From Boseongicola sp. SB0675_bin_26 (GTDB taxonomy: Bacteria; Pseudomonadota; Alphaproteobacteria; Rhodobacterales; Rhodobacteraceae): a DNA stretch of 5,032 nucleotides. Every line of letters begins with the position of its first letter. The first letter of the stretch is position 1. The stretch lies in assembly GCA_009843725.1 (NCBI GenBank), contig VYCX01000306.1, positions 1-5,032 of the forward strand, in the 5' to 3' direction. The notes beneath the pieces were generated by a model, which saw only the letters and a list, made by a program, of their open reading frames with translations, ran no database searches and was not told the DNA's origin. The position numbers and the translations under genes are program-made. Below, one piece after another: positions 1 to 4,818 of the stretch.

Positions 1-585
1 CGAACCGGTCGCCCGTCCCGTCATGGCCGCAATCTTTTGCCAGTCGTCGCGATCGAACTGCGTACGGGACTCGGCAAGACGTTGCAAGGTCGCGTCACGC
101 TCTTCCACGGAGTTCGCACCGGCAAGCTGCAGGACATCGAGAATGTAGACGCGCTCCTGCTCTCCGACGCCGCCAAATCCATAGCAGAGCCCGGTGAGCC
201 GTGCGGTTCTGAGTGCGAGGGTGACGGTGGCAGGGACGTCAAATGCCAGTCCCGCCGCCCCCAGGACGCCCGCTGCGGCACCACCTGCAGCCGCATAGCC
301 CAGCGCCCAACGCCGCACATCTGCTGCAGCCGCGTCGCAGGCCTCGAAATCCAGGAACTCATGGGAGATTGCCGCAGTTCGGATCGACGACGATGCAACC
401 CAGTCGGCGCCCCGGATTGCCGTCTCAACGGCGCTGGCAGGAATCAACCTGTCAGTCAGGGGTCCAATTGGTGCCGTGACCGACCGCACCACCCTGGGAA
501 ACACGGACGGACCAGCATTCCGATAGGCATCCTGTTCGGCCAGAACCTCTTGGACATAGGGCATCACTTCGTTGCGTCCGGTCAT
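1..585 (-). CDS. EcsC family protein, N-terminal part (runs off left edge)
   Basis: The minus frame is open from an ATG at 585 to base 1, giving 195 codons without a stop; the C-terminus lies outside the window. EcsC-family proteins (Pfam EcsC, named after the third gene of the Bacillus subtilis ecs locus) have no established biochemical function. What I see: an N-terminal helical part with VMPYVQEVL near residues 7-15, an Ala/Gly-rich hydrophobic stretch at about 97-115, then AFDVPATVTLALRTARLTG (114-132) followed by CYGFGG and EQERVYILDVLQLAG (142-156). The Asp before a helix with LRTARLTGLCYGF, and the later E/R-rich YILDVL helix, are the family hallmark. The usual Gly-rich C-terminal stretch (PxxGAxxGAxxN) would come after the cut. 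The ATG at 585 has a weak AGGA 6-9 bases upstream and overlaps the stop of a small upstream ORF as ATGA, so it may be translationally coupled. A GTG at 615 is a less likely start. The family call is from motif recognition only. Confidence 0.82.
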   Translation of the reverse strand, partial: MTGRNEVMPYVQEVLAEQDAYRNAGPSVFPRVVRSVTAPIGPLTDRLIPASAVETAIRGADWVASSSIRTAAISHEFLDFEACDAAAADVRRWALGYAAAGGAAAGVLGAAGLAFDVPATVTLALRTARLTGLCYGFGGVGEQERVYILDVLQLAGANSVEERDATLQRLAESRTQFDRDDWQKIAAMTGRATGS

Positions 586-731
586 CCAGTCCTGTCCCGC
601 ACAATCTCCCGCCACCGTTCCGCCCGGCCTTGATCCGTGACCCGCAGATGGCTCCGCCAGTGCTCCGAAACATGCCTGAGACTGATCTCATGGCAGCTCG
701 CGTGCAATTCTTGCCGAAACAGACGTGCCAT
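582..731 (-). CDS. Small ORF of unknown function, possibly coupled to the EcsC gene
   Basis: I do not recognise this 49-codon ORF. It starts with ATG at 731 (MARLFRQELHASCHEISL...) and ends VRDRTG. Its TGA (582-584) overlaps the ATG of the EcsC-family gene as ATGA, the usual arrangement of translationally coupled genes. The product would be basic, Arg- and His-rich and mostly helical (VSEHWRSHLRV, GRAERWREIVRD), with no signal peptide or membrane segment. Against it: the best upstream purine run (GGCAGG) is only about one base from the ATG, no homologue comes to mind, and the frame extends upstream to a TGA without another ATG. It may be a genuine leader peptide gene, the decayed 3' end of a longer gene, or chance. 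I keep it because of the exact ATGA junction and third-position GC that looks similar to its neighbours. Confidence 0.3.
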   Translation of the reverse strand: MARLFRQELHASCHEISLRHVSEHWRSHLRVTDQGRAERWREIVRDRTG

Positions 732-1100
732 ACCTGCCGCGCTTCGCGCAATGCAACCCCGGGCGCATCCTTCGGCAAGTTGAGGAGCCAGGCTTCGTGG
801 ACGCAGCCTCCGACTCTTCCCGAATCAGCGCTTGCGTCTCGGTTTCACGCCACGTTCCGGCTGACGGCCCGAACCCGCACCGGGATTGACATTTCCAGGA
901 ACGGCTGTCCGGCTGGCACCGGCGATGAGGTCGGCCGATGCGCCGTCATGCCAACTGCATTCCGCGCTGCATCGGCGTCCGGGGACAGGAAGTCGTGCGC
1001 CGGACCGTCGACAAGCCCGAAGGCAGAAATCGGCACCGAAGGAAAGAACGGAATTTGCGAATTCGCAACTGACCGTGTGTCACTCCAGCCTTTGCCTGTG
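732..1100. other. Intergenic stretch with no convincing gene
   Basis: This lies between the MFS exporter and the EcsC region. On the minus strand a frame of 87 codons starts at a TTG at 1108, overlapping the exporter stop, and runs to 845. Its composition (Pro/Ala-rich, no motif) and non-ATG start do not support a gene. Long plus-strand frames are also unconvincing. The only distinct structure I see is a perfect 14-base palindrome at 1055-1068. The stretch presumably holds the 3' end of the exporter transcript and the promoter of the EcsC gene, but I could not place either. Confidence 0.5.
1055..1068. repeat. Perfect 14-base palindrome TTGCGAATTCGCAA
   Basis: The sequence TTGCGAATTCGCAA is identical to its own reverse complement. 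It lies 33-46 bases downstream of the MFS exporter stop codon. With no spacer it would make a poor RNA hairpin and has no following T-run in the exporter's direction, so it looks more like a binding site for a symmetric dimeric regulator than a terminator. It could also be chance. No neighbouring promoter is clear. Confidence 0.3.
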
Positions 1101-2342
1101 TCAGTCAAAATCGCCGAATCTCGTTGCTGGTGGAGACTTCCAGCAGTGATGAATAAGGCCTGTGGCCAGCAGCAGCCCCGCGAAAATCGCGCTGAACGTC
1201 AGTGTCGCACCCAATCCAAGGAATTCCACTGCAACTCCGAGAATGGCAGCGCCCATGGCGCTGCTTCCGATTGCGACACTGGCCCACATGCTCATCACGC
1301 GTCCGCGCATCCCGTCGTCGATCCGAGTCTGGATGACTGACTGGCAGATAATGCCCGATGCGGCGGCGGCGGCCGACATGGCAGCGACCAGGCTGATTGC
1401 AGCGGGCCAGGATGCGGTCAGTCCGAGGCCCGCAATGCAAGCCACCCCGAACAAGCTGATGGCGGCGGCCAATGGGAGGCGATTGCGGCCGAAGGCCGAC
1501 GGCAGCAAAACCAGCCCAAGGCCGGCGACAATCGCGCCCAGCCCGGAAGCAGCAGTCAAGAGACCCAGGCCAGCGGCTCCCTTGTCAAAGACACCGTCCG
1601 CAATTGCCGGCAGGATTTCGAGCGATCCCAATATGAATATCGACGCGATCGCTGCGAGGGCGAGGGCGGCACGAATGCCGGCATCTCCGAAGGCGATACT
1701 GGCACCTTCGGCCAGATCACCCAGAAAGTCCGGCTTCGAAGGCCTGGTAGCCGCTTGCCGGACGCGCAAGAGCGACAGCGCCATCAGGAATGGCAAGTAA
1801 CAGAACGCAGTTACGATAGTTGCCGGCCCCGTGCCAATTTGCGCGATTGCCCAGCCCCCAATCGCCGGACCGGTCATGCGAGAGACATTGTAGGTAAGCG
1901 AGACAAAATTGACCGCTGACGGGATGTCATTGGATGCGACCAGCCTGGGCGCCATCGACATCCGCACCGGGCCATGCGCCGACATTATTATGCCGGAGGC
2001 TAGGGAATATGTCAGCAGGTGCGTTGCGCCCAGAATCTCCAAGTGTTGGACTAGCCAGAGGCCCGAAGCGGCGATCAAGAACAGTGATTGGACCAATATG
2101 GCAGCGCGACGCACATCTGACCGGTCGATCAAGACACCAAAAAAGGGCCCGAAAAATATGGTGGGCAGAAAGTACACGAATGCTATCAATCCGACGAAGC
2201 TGGCCGAACCCGTCATGTCCCAGGCCAGCCAGCCGACGATGATGCGGAGCATCCACATCGCATTCAGCGCAAACAGATTGCCGGCAAGGTACAAGCGAAA
2301 GTTCCGGGAATTGAGAGCCGACAGATTCACTTGCCCCACCAT
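1101..2342 (-). CDS. Major facilitator superfamily transporter, EntS/MFS_3 type
   Basis: This 413-residue integral membrane protein is of normal length for a 12-helix major facilitator. The N-terminus (LNSRNFRLYLAGNL, 10-23) and the first loop with WLAWDMTGSASFVGL (38-51) match the MFS_3 group that includes the enterobactin exporter EntS. The loop 2-3 signature GVLIDRSDVRR is at 69-79, the N-x-x-R-x-x-GPAIGG element at about 151-162, and the second-half signature DDGMRGRVMSMW near 340-350. Hydrophobic segments are separated by a polar central loop (about 196-212, RPSKPDFLGDLAEG). Such proteins use the proton gradient to export small molecules such as siderophores or drugs; the substrate here is unknown. 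The ATG at 2342 immediately follows the TGA of the propeller gene, with AGCAGG just upstream. A GTG at codon 2 or 5 is a possible alternative start. The tight junction implies one transcript and coupled translation with the propeller gene. Confidence 0.93.
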   Translation of the reverse strand: MVGQVNLSALNSRNFRLYLAGNLFALNAMWMLRIIVGWLAWDMTGSASFVGLIAFVYFLPTIFFGPFFGVLIDRSDVRRAAILVQSLFLIAASGLWLVQHLEILGATHLLTYSLASGIIMSAHGPVRMSMAPRLVASNDIPSAVNFVSLTYNVSRMTGPAIGGWAIAQIGTGPATIVTAFCYLPFLMALSLLRVRQAATRPSKPDFLGDLAEGASIAFGDAGIRAALALAAIASIFILGSLEILPAIADGVFDKGAAGLGLLTAASGLGAIVAGLGLVLLPSAFGRNRLPLAAAISLFGVACIAGLGLTASWPAAISLVAAMSAAAAASGIICQSVIQTRIDDGMRGRVMSMWASVAIGSSAMGAAILGVAVEFLGLGATLTFSAIFAGLLLATGLIHHCWKSPPATRFGDFD

Positions 2343-3278
2343 TCACCTGCTGTGAAGCTGCGCAAGCGCCAGGCCAGATTCGCCGGCGCACGCATAAAAC
2401 AGCCAGAGGCGATTGTCTTCACAAAATACGAACGGATCTCTCAACTGGTTGACACGTCTATCGGCCGGGCCCATGCGCGATGGCGAGACCGGCTCACCGG
2501 CGCCCTCCCAGGGCGTCTCGGCTCGCAAGAGATCCAGAGGATCTGACAGACGCCAGTCCCGCCAGTTCGCAGTTGTAAGAATGCGGGAAATCAGGAGTCT
2601 TTCCGGCGCATCACCAATTCGGCTGAAGACGAGGAAAAGTTCATCCTCGAATGAAAAGGCAGCGACGTGCCGGGTGGACGGGTCGCCGAGGCGCGTCCTG
2701 TCCGGAAACGACAGGCCCGAGTCCTGCGAGCGATAGAGCCAACCTTCCAGCGCCGCCGCATAGGTCACGCCGCGCCATTCGAAGACACGGGCATAGAAAT
2801 CCGCGCCGGTCGGCTGCGGGTCGCGGAAGTCAAGGCCGCTTCTGGACACCATGCGCCTTGTGGTCTGAGTGCAGTCGCGTTCCAATCCATGAAAGTGCAT
2901 GACGATCAGCCGCCGGGCATGGTCGACATGGACGTCCGGTGAAGCAATGTGCGGGCGAAGATCACCAGAAGCGACGCTCTCTCGAAACCGCTCAGGAGGC
3001 TCGAGTTCGGACGATTGCGTTGGAAAGCCGGAGCCTTCGAGACGCAGTGCGCCCGGTTCGTGAACATGCCAGGGGCCGATGATCTCGTCCGAATGGGCCA
3101 GACGAATGTGGTCGCCGCGATGGTCGGCAAAGTAGAGATAGTACCGGCCGAGCGGGGCATTGATCCAATCCGGCACGCGAATTGCGGAAGGTCCGTTGAT
3201 ATTGGTCCCGATTGTCCTCGCGAGACCGGGGTGAATGATCGGCGCGCTGCCCATCCGCTCTGCAGTGAAGCGAATCAT
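2343..3278 (-). CDS. Five-bladed beta-propeller, glycosyl-hydrolase-like protein
   Basis: The gene encodes 311 residues with no signal peptide, so the product is probably cytoplasmic. Repeated Tyr/Trp-rich strands ending in Asp-containing turns suggest the GH43/GH32-type five-bladed propeller fold: NINGPSAIRVPDW (26-38), GRYYLYFADHRG (44-55), IRLAHSDEIIGPW (58-70), SPDVHVDHARRLIVMHFHG (113-131), WLYRSQDSGLSF (180-191), VFSRIGDAPERLL (217-229), DWRLSDP (241-247), PWEGAGEP (256-263) and QLRDPFVFCEDNRLWLFYACAGESG (278-302). I recognise this pattern from bacterial proteins usually labelled hypothetical or glycosyl hydrolase; no activity is established to my knowledge. D115, D119 and D281 are candidate acidic active-site residues by position, but this is inference. 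It is the first gene of an operon with the MFS exporter. The start at 3278 has a strong AGGAGG 13 bases upstream; no closer in-frame start exists, although ATG at codon 9 is possible. Confidence 0.82.
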   Translation of the reverse strand: MIRFTAERMGSAPIIHPGLARTIGTNINGPSAIRVPDWINAPLGRYYLYFADHRGDHIRLAHSDEIIGPWHVHEPGALRLEGSGFPTQSSELEPPERFRESVASGDLRPHIASPDVHVDHARRLIVMHFHGLERDCTQTTRRMVSRSGLDFRDPQPTGADFYARVFEWRGVTYAAALEGWLYRSQDSGLSFPDRTRLGDPSTRHVAAFSFEDELFLVFSRIGDAPERLLISRILTTANWRDWRLSDPLDLLRAETPWEGAGEPVSPSRMGPADRRVNQLRDPFVFCEDNRLWLFYACAGESGLALAQLHSR

Positions 3279-3291
3279 GTGGTCGCGGGAG

Positions 3292-3297
3292 CCTCCT
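3292..3297 (-). promoter_or_regulatory. Ribosome binding site of the propeller gene, unusually distant
   Basis: On the minus strand AGGAGG is a full Shine-Dalgarno match, but 13 bases separate it from the ATG at 3278, longer than the usual 5-9. No in-frame ATG, GTG or TTG lies closer. It still supports initiation at 3278. Confidence 0.6.
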
Positions 3298-3315
3298 TCA
3301 GAACTCTGGCGTTCG

Positions 3316-3344
3316 TGTCTACAACTGACCGACGCGCATGTCAG
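3316..3344 (-). promoter_or_regulatory. Weak candidate promoter for the propeller/exporter operon
   Basis: On the minus strand CTGACA (3339-3344) lies exactly 17 bases from TAGACA (3316-3321). The first hexamer matches a sigma-70 -35 box at five of six positions; the second matches the -10 consensus at only three of six. The position fits the 5' end of the operon and is close to the toxin-antitoxin operator. This is an inference from spacing and consensus only. Confidence 0.3.
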
Positions 3345-3374
3345 GTCTGGTCATTGCCGTTCCTGCCTTCCGCA

Positions 3375-3403
3375 TTGCGTATCGCCGCAGGCCATGCTAT
3401 CAG
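3375..3403 (+). promoter_or_regulatory. Weak candidate promoter of the toxin-antitoxin operon
   Basis: TTGCGT (3375-3380) and TATCAG (3398-3403) are 17 bases apart. The -10-like hexamer would overlap the left arm of the inverted repeat at 3394-3422. Binding of the toxin-antitoxin complex there would block polymerase, as expected for autorepression. The -10 match is poor. Confidence 0.35.
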
Positions 3404-3422
3404 TTTCGGCATGTGATAGCAT
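3394..3422 (+). promoter_or_regulatory. Inverted-repeat operator of the FitAB-type module
   Basis: ATGCTATCA (3394-3402) and TGATAGCAT (3414-3422) form a perfect 9-base inverted repeat separated by 11 bases. It ends 23 bases before the antitoxin ATG. Ribbon-helix-helix antitoxins of the FitA/VapB type bind such paired half-sites and repress their own operon together with the toxin. From memory, the TGCTATCA/TGATAGCA half-sites resemble those reported for gonococcal FitAB; I cannot confirm this here. The repeat lies in a divergent promoter region, so it could also affect the minus-strand operon. Confidence 0.75.
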
Positions 3423-3432
3423 ACGCTCGTTG

Positions 3433-3440
3433 AAGGAGGA
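3433..3440 (+). promoter_or_regulatory. Ribosome binding site of the antitoxin gene
   Basis: AAGGAGGA is a near-perfect Shine-Dalgarno sequence, five bases before the ATG at 3446. It is stronger than any signal for the toxin gene, consistent with antitoxin being made in excess. Confidence 0.8.
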
Positions 3441-3445
3441 ACGAC

Positions 3446-3685
3446 ATGCCGCAGATCCTGGTCCGCCAGCTTGCCTCGGAAGCGCACCGCGCATTGAAGG
3501 CGCGCGCGCGACAGCAGAACTGCAGCGCGGAGTCCCTGGCCCGCGAGATCCTCGAAAGCTCCCTGGTGCCGGAGTCCCGCACCGGTCTTGGGAGTCGCAT
3601 CGCAGCCCTTTGGGACGGAGCTGATCTTTCGGATCTCGACCTGGTACGTGACCGGACGCCTTACGAACCGATGGATCTGAAATGA
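3446..3685 (+). CDS. fitA: FitA/VapB-type ribbon-helix-helix antitoxin
   Basis: This 79-residue antitoxin has the usual family length. The N-terminal strand PQILVRQL (2-9), a first helix around SEAHRALKARARQQ (11-24) and a second around SAESLAREILESSL (27-40) form the ribbon-helix-helix DNA-binding domain. The opening QILVRQL with ALKARA is typical of FitA-like antitoxins. The C-terminal half (LGSRIAALWDG, then DRTPYEPMDL near 69-78) matches the region that wraps the toxin and blocks its active site. It should bind the upstream inverted repeat as a complex with the toxin. The ATG at 3446 follows a strong ribosome binding site, and the stop overlaps the toxin start as ATGA (3682-3685), so the two are translationally coupled. 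VapB is an equally valid name; the symbol follows the best-known relative. Confidence 0.92.
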   Translation: MPQILVRQLASEAHRALKARARQQNCSAESLAREILESSLVPESRTGLGSRIAALWDGADLSDLDLVRDRTPYEPMDLK

Positions 3686-4128
3686 TCATTCTCGACACGA
3701 ACGTCATTTCCGAGGTCACCAAGCCCGACCCCTCGCCGTCCGTGCTCGCGTGGCTCGATCGCCAGGCCGAAGATGCCCTGTACCTGACGACAGTCACCGT
3801 TGGAGAGATAAGCGCAGGCGTCCACAAGCTGGACGCAGGGAAGCGGCGTGACGGTCTTGAGCGCAAGCTGAAGGACACCGTCGAACTGTTTTCGGACAGG
3901 TTGTTCCCTTTCGATCTTGGCGCTGCGCTTCTGCTTGGCGAAGTCCTGGCCGTCGCGCGTCGCCGGGGACGTGCCATCGGCTTTCAGGACTGCCTGATCG
4001 CGGCAATCGCCGTCCAGCGCAAGGCCGTGGTGGCAACGCGCGATGTCTCCCCGTTCGAGGCGGCTGGCGTTGAGGTCATCAACCCATGGGAGGCGAATTC
4101 GGAAACTGGCGCAATTGGCAATCCGTGA
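3682..4128 (+). CDS. fitB: FitB/VapC-type PIN-domain toxin ribonuclease
   Basis: This 148-residue PIN-domain protein belongs to the type II toxin family whose members cleave RNA (tRNA or rRNA in studied VapCs) with bound metal ions. MIILDTNVISEV (1-12) supplies D5; TVGEISAGV (39-47) supplies E42; GFQDCLIAAIA (100-110) supplies D103; and VATRDVSPFE (117-126) supplies D121. All four acidic metal-site positions are present, so the toxin looks active. The LDTNVISE start, the DaxIAAIA-like helix and the ending VINPWE (132-137) are typical of FitB-like toxins. Eleven extra residues follow the PWE end. The family usually has Asn (TRN) where this has TRD; both occur. It overlaps the antitoxin by four bases, and no separate ribosome binding site is needed. 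Such pairs act as stabilisation or stress modules; that role is inferred from the family. Confidence 0.94.
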   Translation: MIILDTNVISEVTKPDPSPSVLAWLDRQAEDALYLTTVTVGEISAGVHKLDAGKRRDGLERKLKDTVELFSDRLFPFDLGAALLLGEVLAVARRRGRAIGFQDCLIAAIAVQRKAVVATRDVSPFEAAGVEVINPWEANSETGAIGNP

Positions 4129-4152
4129 ACGCGCGGAGAGAGGGCGCGTTCA
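4126..4152. repeat. Perfect 9-base inverted repeat starting at the toxin stop codon
   Basis: TGAACGCGC (4126-4134) and GCGCGTTCA (4144-4152) pair perfectly across a 9-base purine-rich spacer. The first three bases are the toxin stop codon. The last three are, on the opposite strand, the stop codon of the weak minus ORF at 4150-4458. RNA from either strand would form a GC-rich hairpin, but neither side has a T-run, so it would be a poor intrinsic terminator and might instead protect the mRNA 3' end. Confidence 0.55.
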
Positions 4153-4458
4153 TGCGTGCGGGCGCACAAGCTTTCGCCACATGTCTGCATTCCGGACATC
4201 GTGGCCATCGAATGCGACCCGACTGCCGATACGGCCCAACGCCTTGTCCGGCACTGCGAACTCCGGATTGTGGGTCCACTGGTTGGAGGAACGTCGAAAC
4301 AGCCCGTTTGCAATCCGCCTGTGGCCCACTGAAATTCCCTGCGGAACGCAAGCCTGGCTTGACTTCATTCCGAGGCCCGCGCTCCGGCGCGGGCTTTCGT
4401 GCATCTGGAACGCCAGGAACCGATGATCCATGTCGCATATCCCAGCGAATTCTCGCAT
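4150..4458 (-). CDS. Doubtful convergent ORF of unknown function
   Basis: I do not recognise this product. The minus frame has no stop from the right part of the window down to 4150, so its true start is uncertain. The best choice is ATG at 4458, preceded by GAAGGGG at a suitable distance. It gives 102 codons starting MREFAGICDMDHRFLAFQMH and ending DMWRKLVRPHA. The C-terminal part has a protein-like mix of residues (FRRSSNQWTHNPEF, AFDGHDVRNADMW) but no motif I can name. Against it: the plus-strand terminator at 4375-4397 lies inside, plus frames across the region are also open, and the longer form runs antisense to the transposase. It may be a chance open frame in GC-rich DNA. Confidence 0.2.
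   Translation of the reverse strand: MREFAGICDMDHRFLAFQMHESPRRSAGLGMKSSQACVPQGISVGHRRIANGLFRRSSNQWTHNPEFAVPDKALGRIGSRVAFDGHDVRNADMWRKLVRPHA
4375..4397 (+). terminator. Intrinsic terminator downstream of the toxin gene
   Basis: GCCCGCGC (4375-4382) pairs perfectly with GCGCGGGC (4387-4394) across a TCCG tetraloop and is followed by TTT (4395-4397). This compact GC-rich stem with a short T-run is the common alphaproteobacterial form. A T-run occurs only on the plus side. It lies about 250 bases past the toxin stop, so it would end a toxin-antitoxin transcript with a long 3' tail, or that of an unrecognised gene or RNA between them. Confidence 0.65.
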
Positions 4459-4545
4459 GTCAGCCCCTTCATCGCCCAGACGCATTCCGGACAAAGCGTC
4501 AGCGCGGTCTTCGGCCCGTAAGCGACGAAGTGGAGGCGTTTGCGT

Positions 4546-4577
4546 AGTCCGTAACGGACTGAGCCGCAACGGCTTTT
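4546..4577 (+). terminator. Tandem hairpins, the second followed by a T-run
   Basis: AGTCCGT and ACGGACT flank a single A (4546-4560), forming a small hairpin. One base later AGCCG (4562-4566) and CGGCT (4570-4574) pair across CAA and run into TTT (4575-4577). The two hairpins share the core CCG(T/C)AACGG. The second has terminator form but only a five-base stem, so termination would be weak. They may instead be part of the insertion sequence end. Confidence 0.35.
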
Positions 4578-4603
4578 CGCGGGGCGCCAGTTTTTCTTCG
4601 CCC

Positions 4604-4631
4604 GGAACGGCGTGATTCGCACGCCCGTTCC
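4604..4631. repeat. Bulged inverted repeat, 11 paired bases
   Basis: GGAACGGCGTG (4604-4614) pairs with CACG (4620-4623) and CCGTTCC (4625-4631), with one bulged C at 4624 and a five-base ATTCG loop. No T-run follows on either side. Its left arm begins in the third copy of the CCGNAACGG motif, at 4602-4610. Confidence 0.5.
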
Positions 4632-4703
4632 GTCGCTGCCAGGCTGCATCATGTCGCTTTCGGGGTTCGCGGCCTTCCGCGACCACCCGGGCCGCCATCG
4701 GTC

Positions 4704-4730
4704 CGGGCAGGCGGAACGCCCGCATTTTTT
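4704..4730 (+). terminator. Hairpin followed by six T residues
   Basis: CGGGC (4704-4708) can pair with GCCCG (4718-4722), or alternatively GGCG (4710-4713) with CGCC (4717-4720). TTTTTT (4725-4730) follows two bases after the stem. This is the longest T-run among the hairpins here. It would stop transcription coming from the left before it reaches the transposase gene. The stem is short, so strength is uncertain. Confidence 0.4.
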
Positions 4731-4738
4731 CGGCGTGC

Positions 4739-4768
4739 CGGGACCCGTCCTGGTTGGGGCGGGTGCCG
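4739..4768. repeat. Long near-perfect hairpin upstream of the transposase
   Basis: Bases 4739-4750 and 4757-4768 pair over 12 positions with one G/G mismatch and one G-T wobble, around the six-base loop TGGTTG. It is the strongest hairpin of the region by length. It ends about 50 bases before the transposase start. It may be part of the insertion sequence end or a regulatory structure in the leader RNA. Confidence 0.5.
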
Positions 4769-4799
4769 CATGACAGACGGATTGCACCACACAAGTCCT

Positions 4800-4813
4800 G
4801 TTCCCGGAGGAAC
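4800..4813 (+). promoter_or_regulatory. Transposase ribosome binding site within a small hairpin
   Basis: CGGAGG (4805-4810) is a good Shine-Dalgarno sequence, eight bases before the ATG at 4819. GTTCC (4800-4804) and GGAAC (4809-4813) pair perfectly around the CGGA loop, so part of the site would be hidden in the RNA. Masked ribosome binding sites are a known way for insertion sequences to limit transposase translation from readthrough transcripts; its operation here is inferred. Confidence 0.5.
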
Positions 4814-4818
4814 CCATC

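Larger units (their letters stand above)
4129..4818. other. Structured region without a confident gene, leader of an insertion sequence
   Basis: Between the toxin stop and the transposase start I find no gene I can support. Both strands hold open frames that conflict with each other. A short plus-strand frame, ATG 4423 to TAA 4519-4521 (32 codons, starting MIHVAYPSEFSH), has AGGA four bases upstream and protein-like residues, but is too short to judge. The stretch is rich in inverted repeats, listed separately. The left end of the insertion sequence must lie somewhere here, probably within the last 200 bases, but its terminal repeat cannot be identified without the right end. I saw no tRNA-like element. 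Confidence 0.5.

Noticed and set aside
37..633. Plus-strand open frame of 198 codons at the left edge
   Set aside because: It lies antisense to the EcsC-family frame, which has family motifs and an ordered sequence; the plus product is rich in Arg, Cys and Ser with no motif.
845..1108. Minus frame of 87 codons overlapping the exporter stop
   Set aside because: It needs a TTG start, has low-complexity Pro/Ala/Ser content and no family signal. I treat it as chance, though a decayed gene cannot be excluded.
630..1340. Plus-strand open frame of 236 codons across the gap and exporter 3' end
   Set aside because: It has no recognisable motif, runs antisense into the exporter, and its residue mix is that of shadow translation of GC-rich DNA.
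3351..3977. Minus frame of 208 codons opposite the toxin-antitoxin genes
   Set aside because: It is Arg/Ser-rich and antisense to two well-recognised coding genes with good start signals.
4739..4768. Reading the long hairpin as the terminal inverted repeat of the insertion sequence
   Set aside because: A terminal repeat pairs with the far end of the element, not with itself; the far end is outside the window, so it cannot be assigned.
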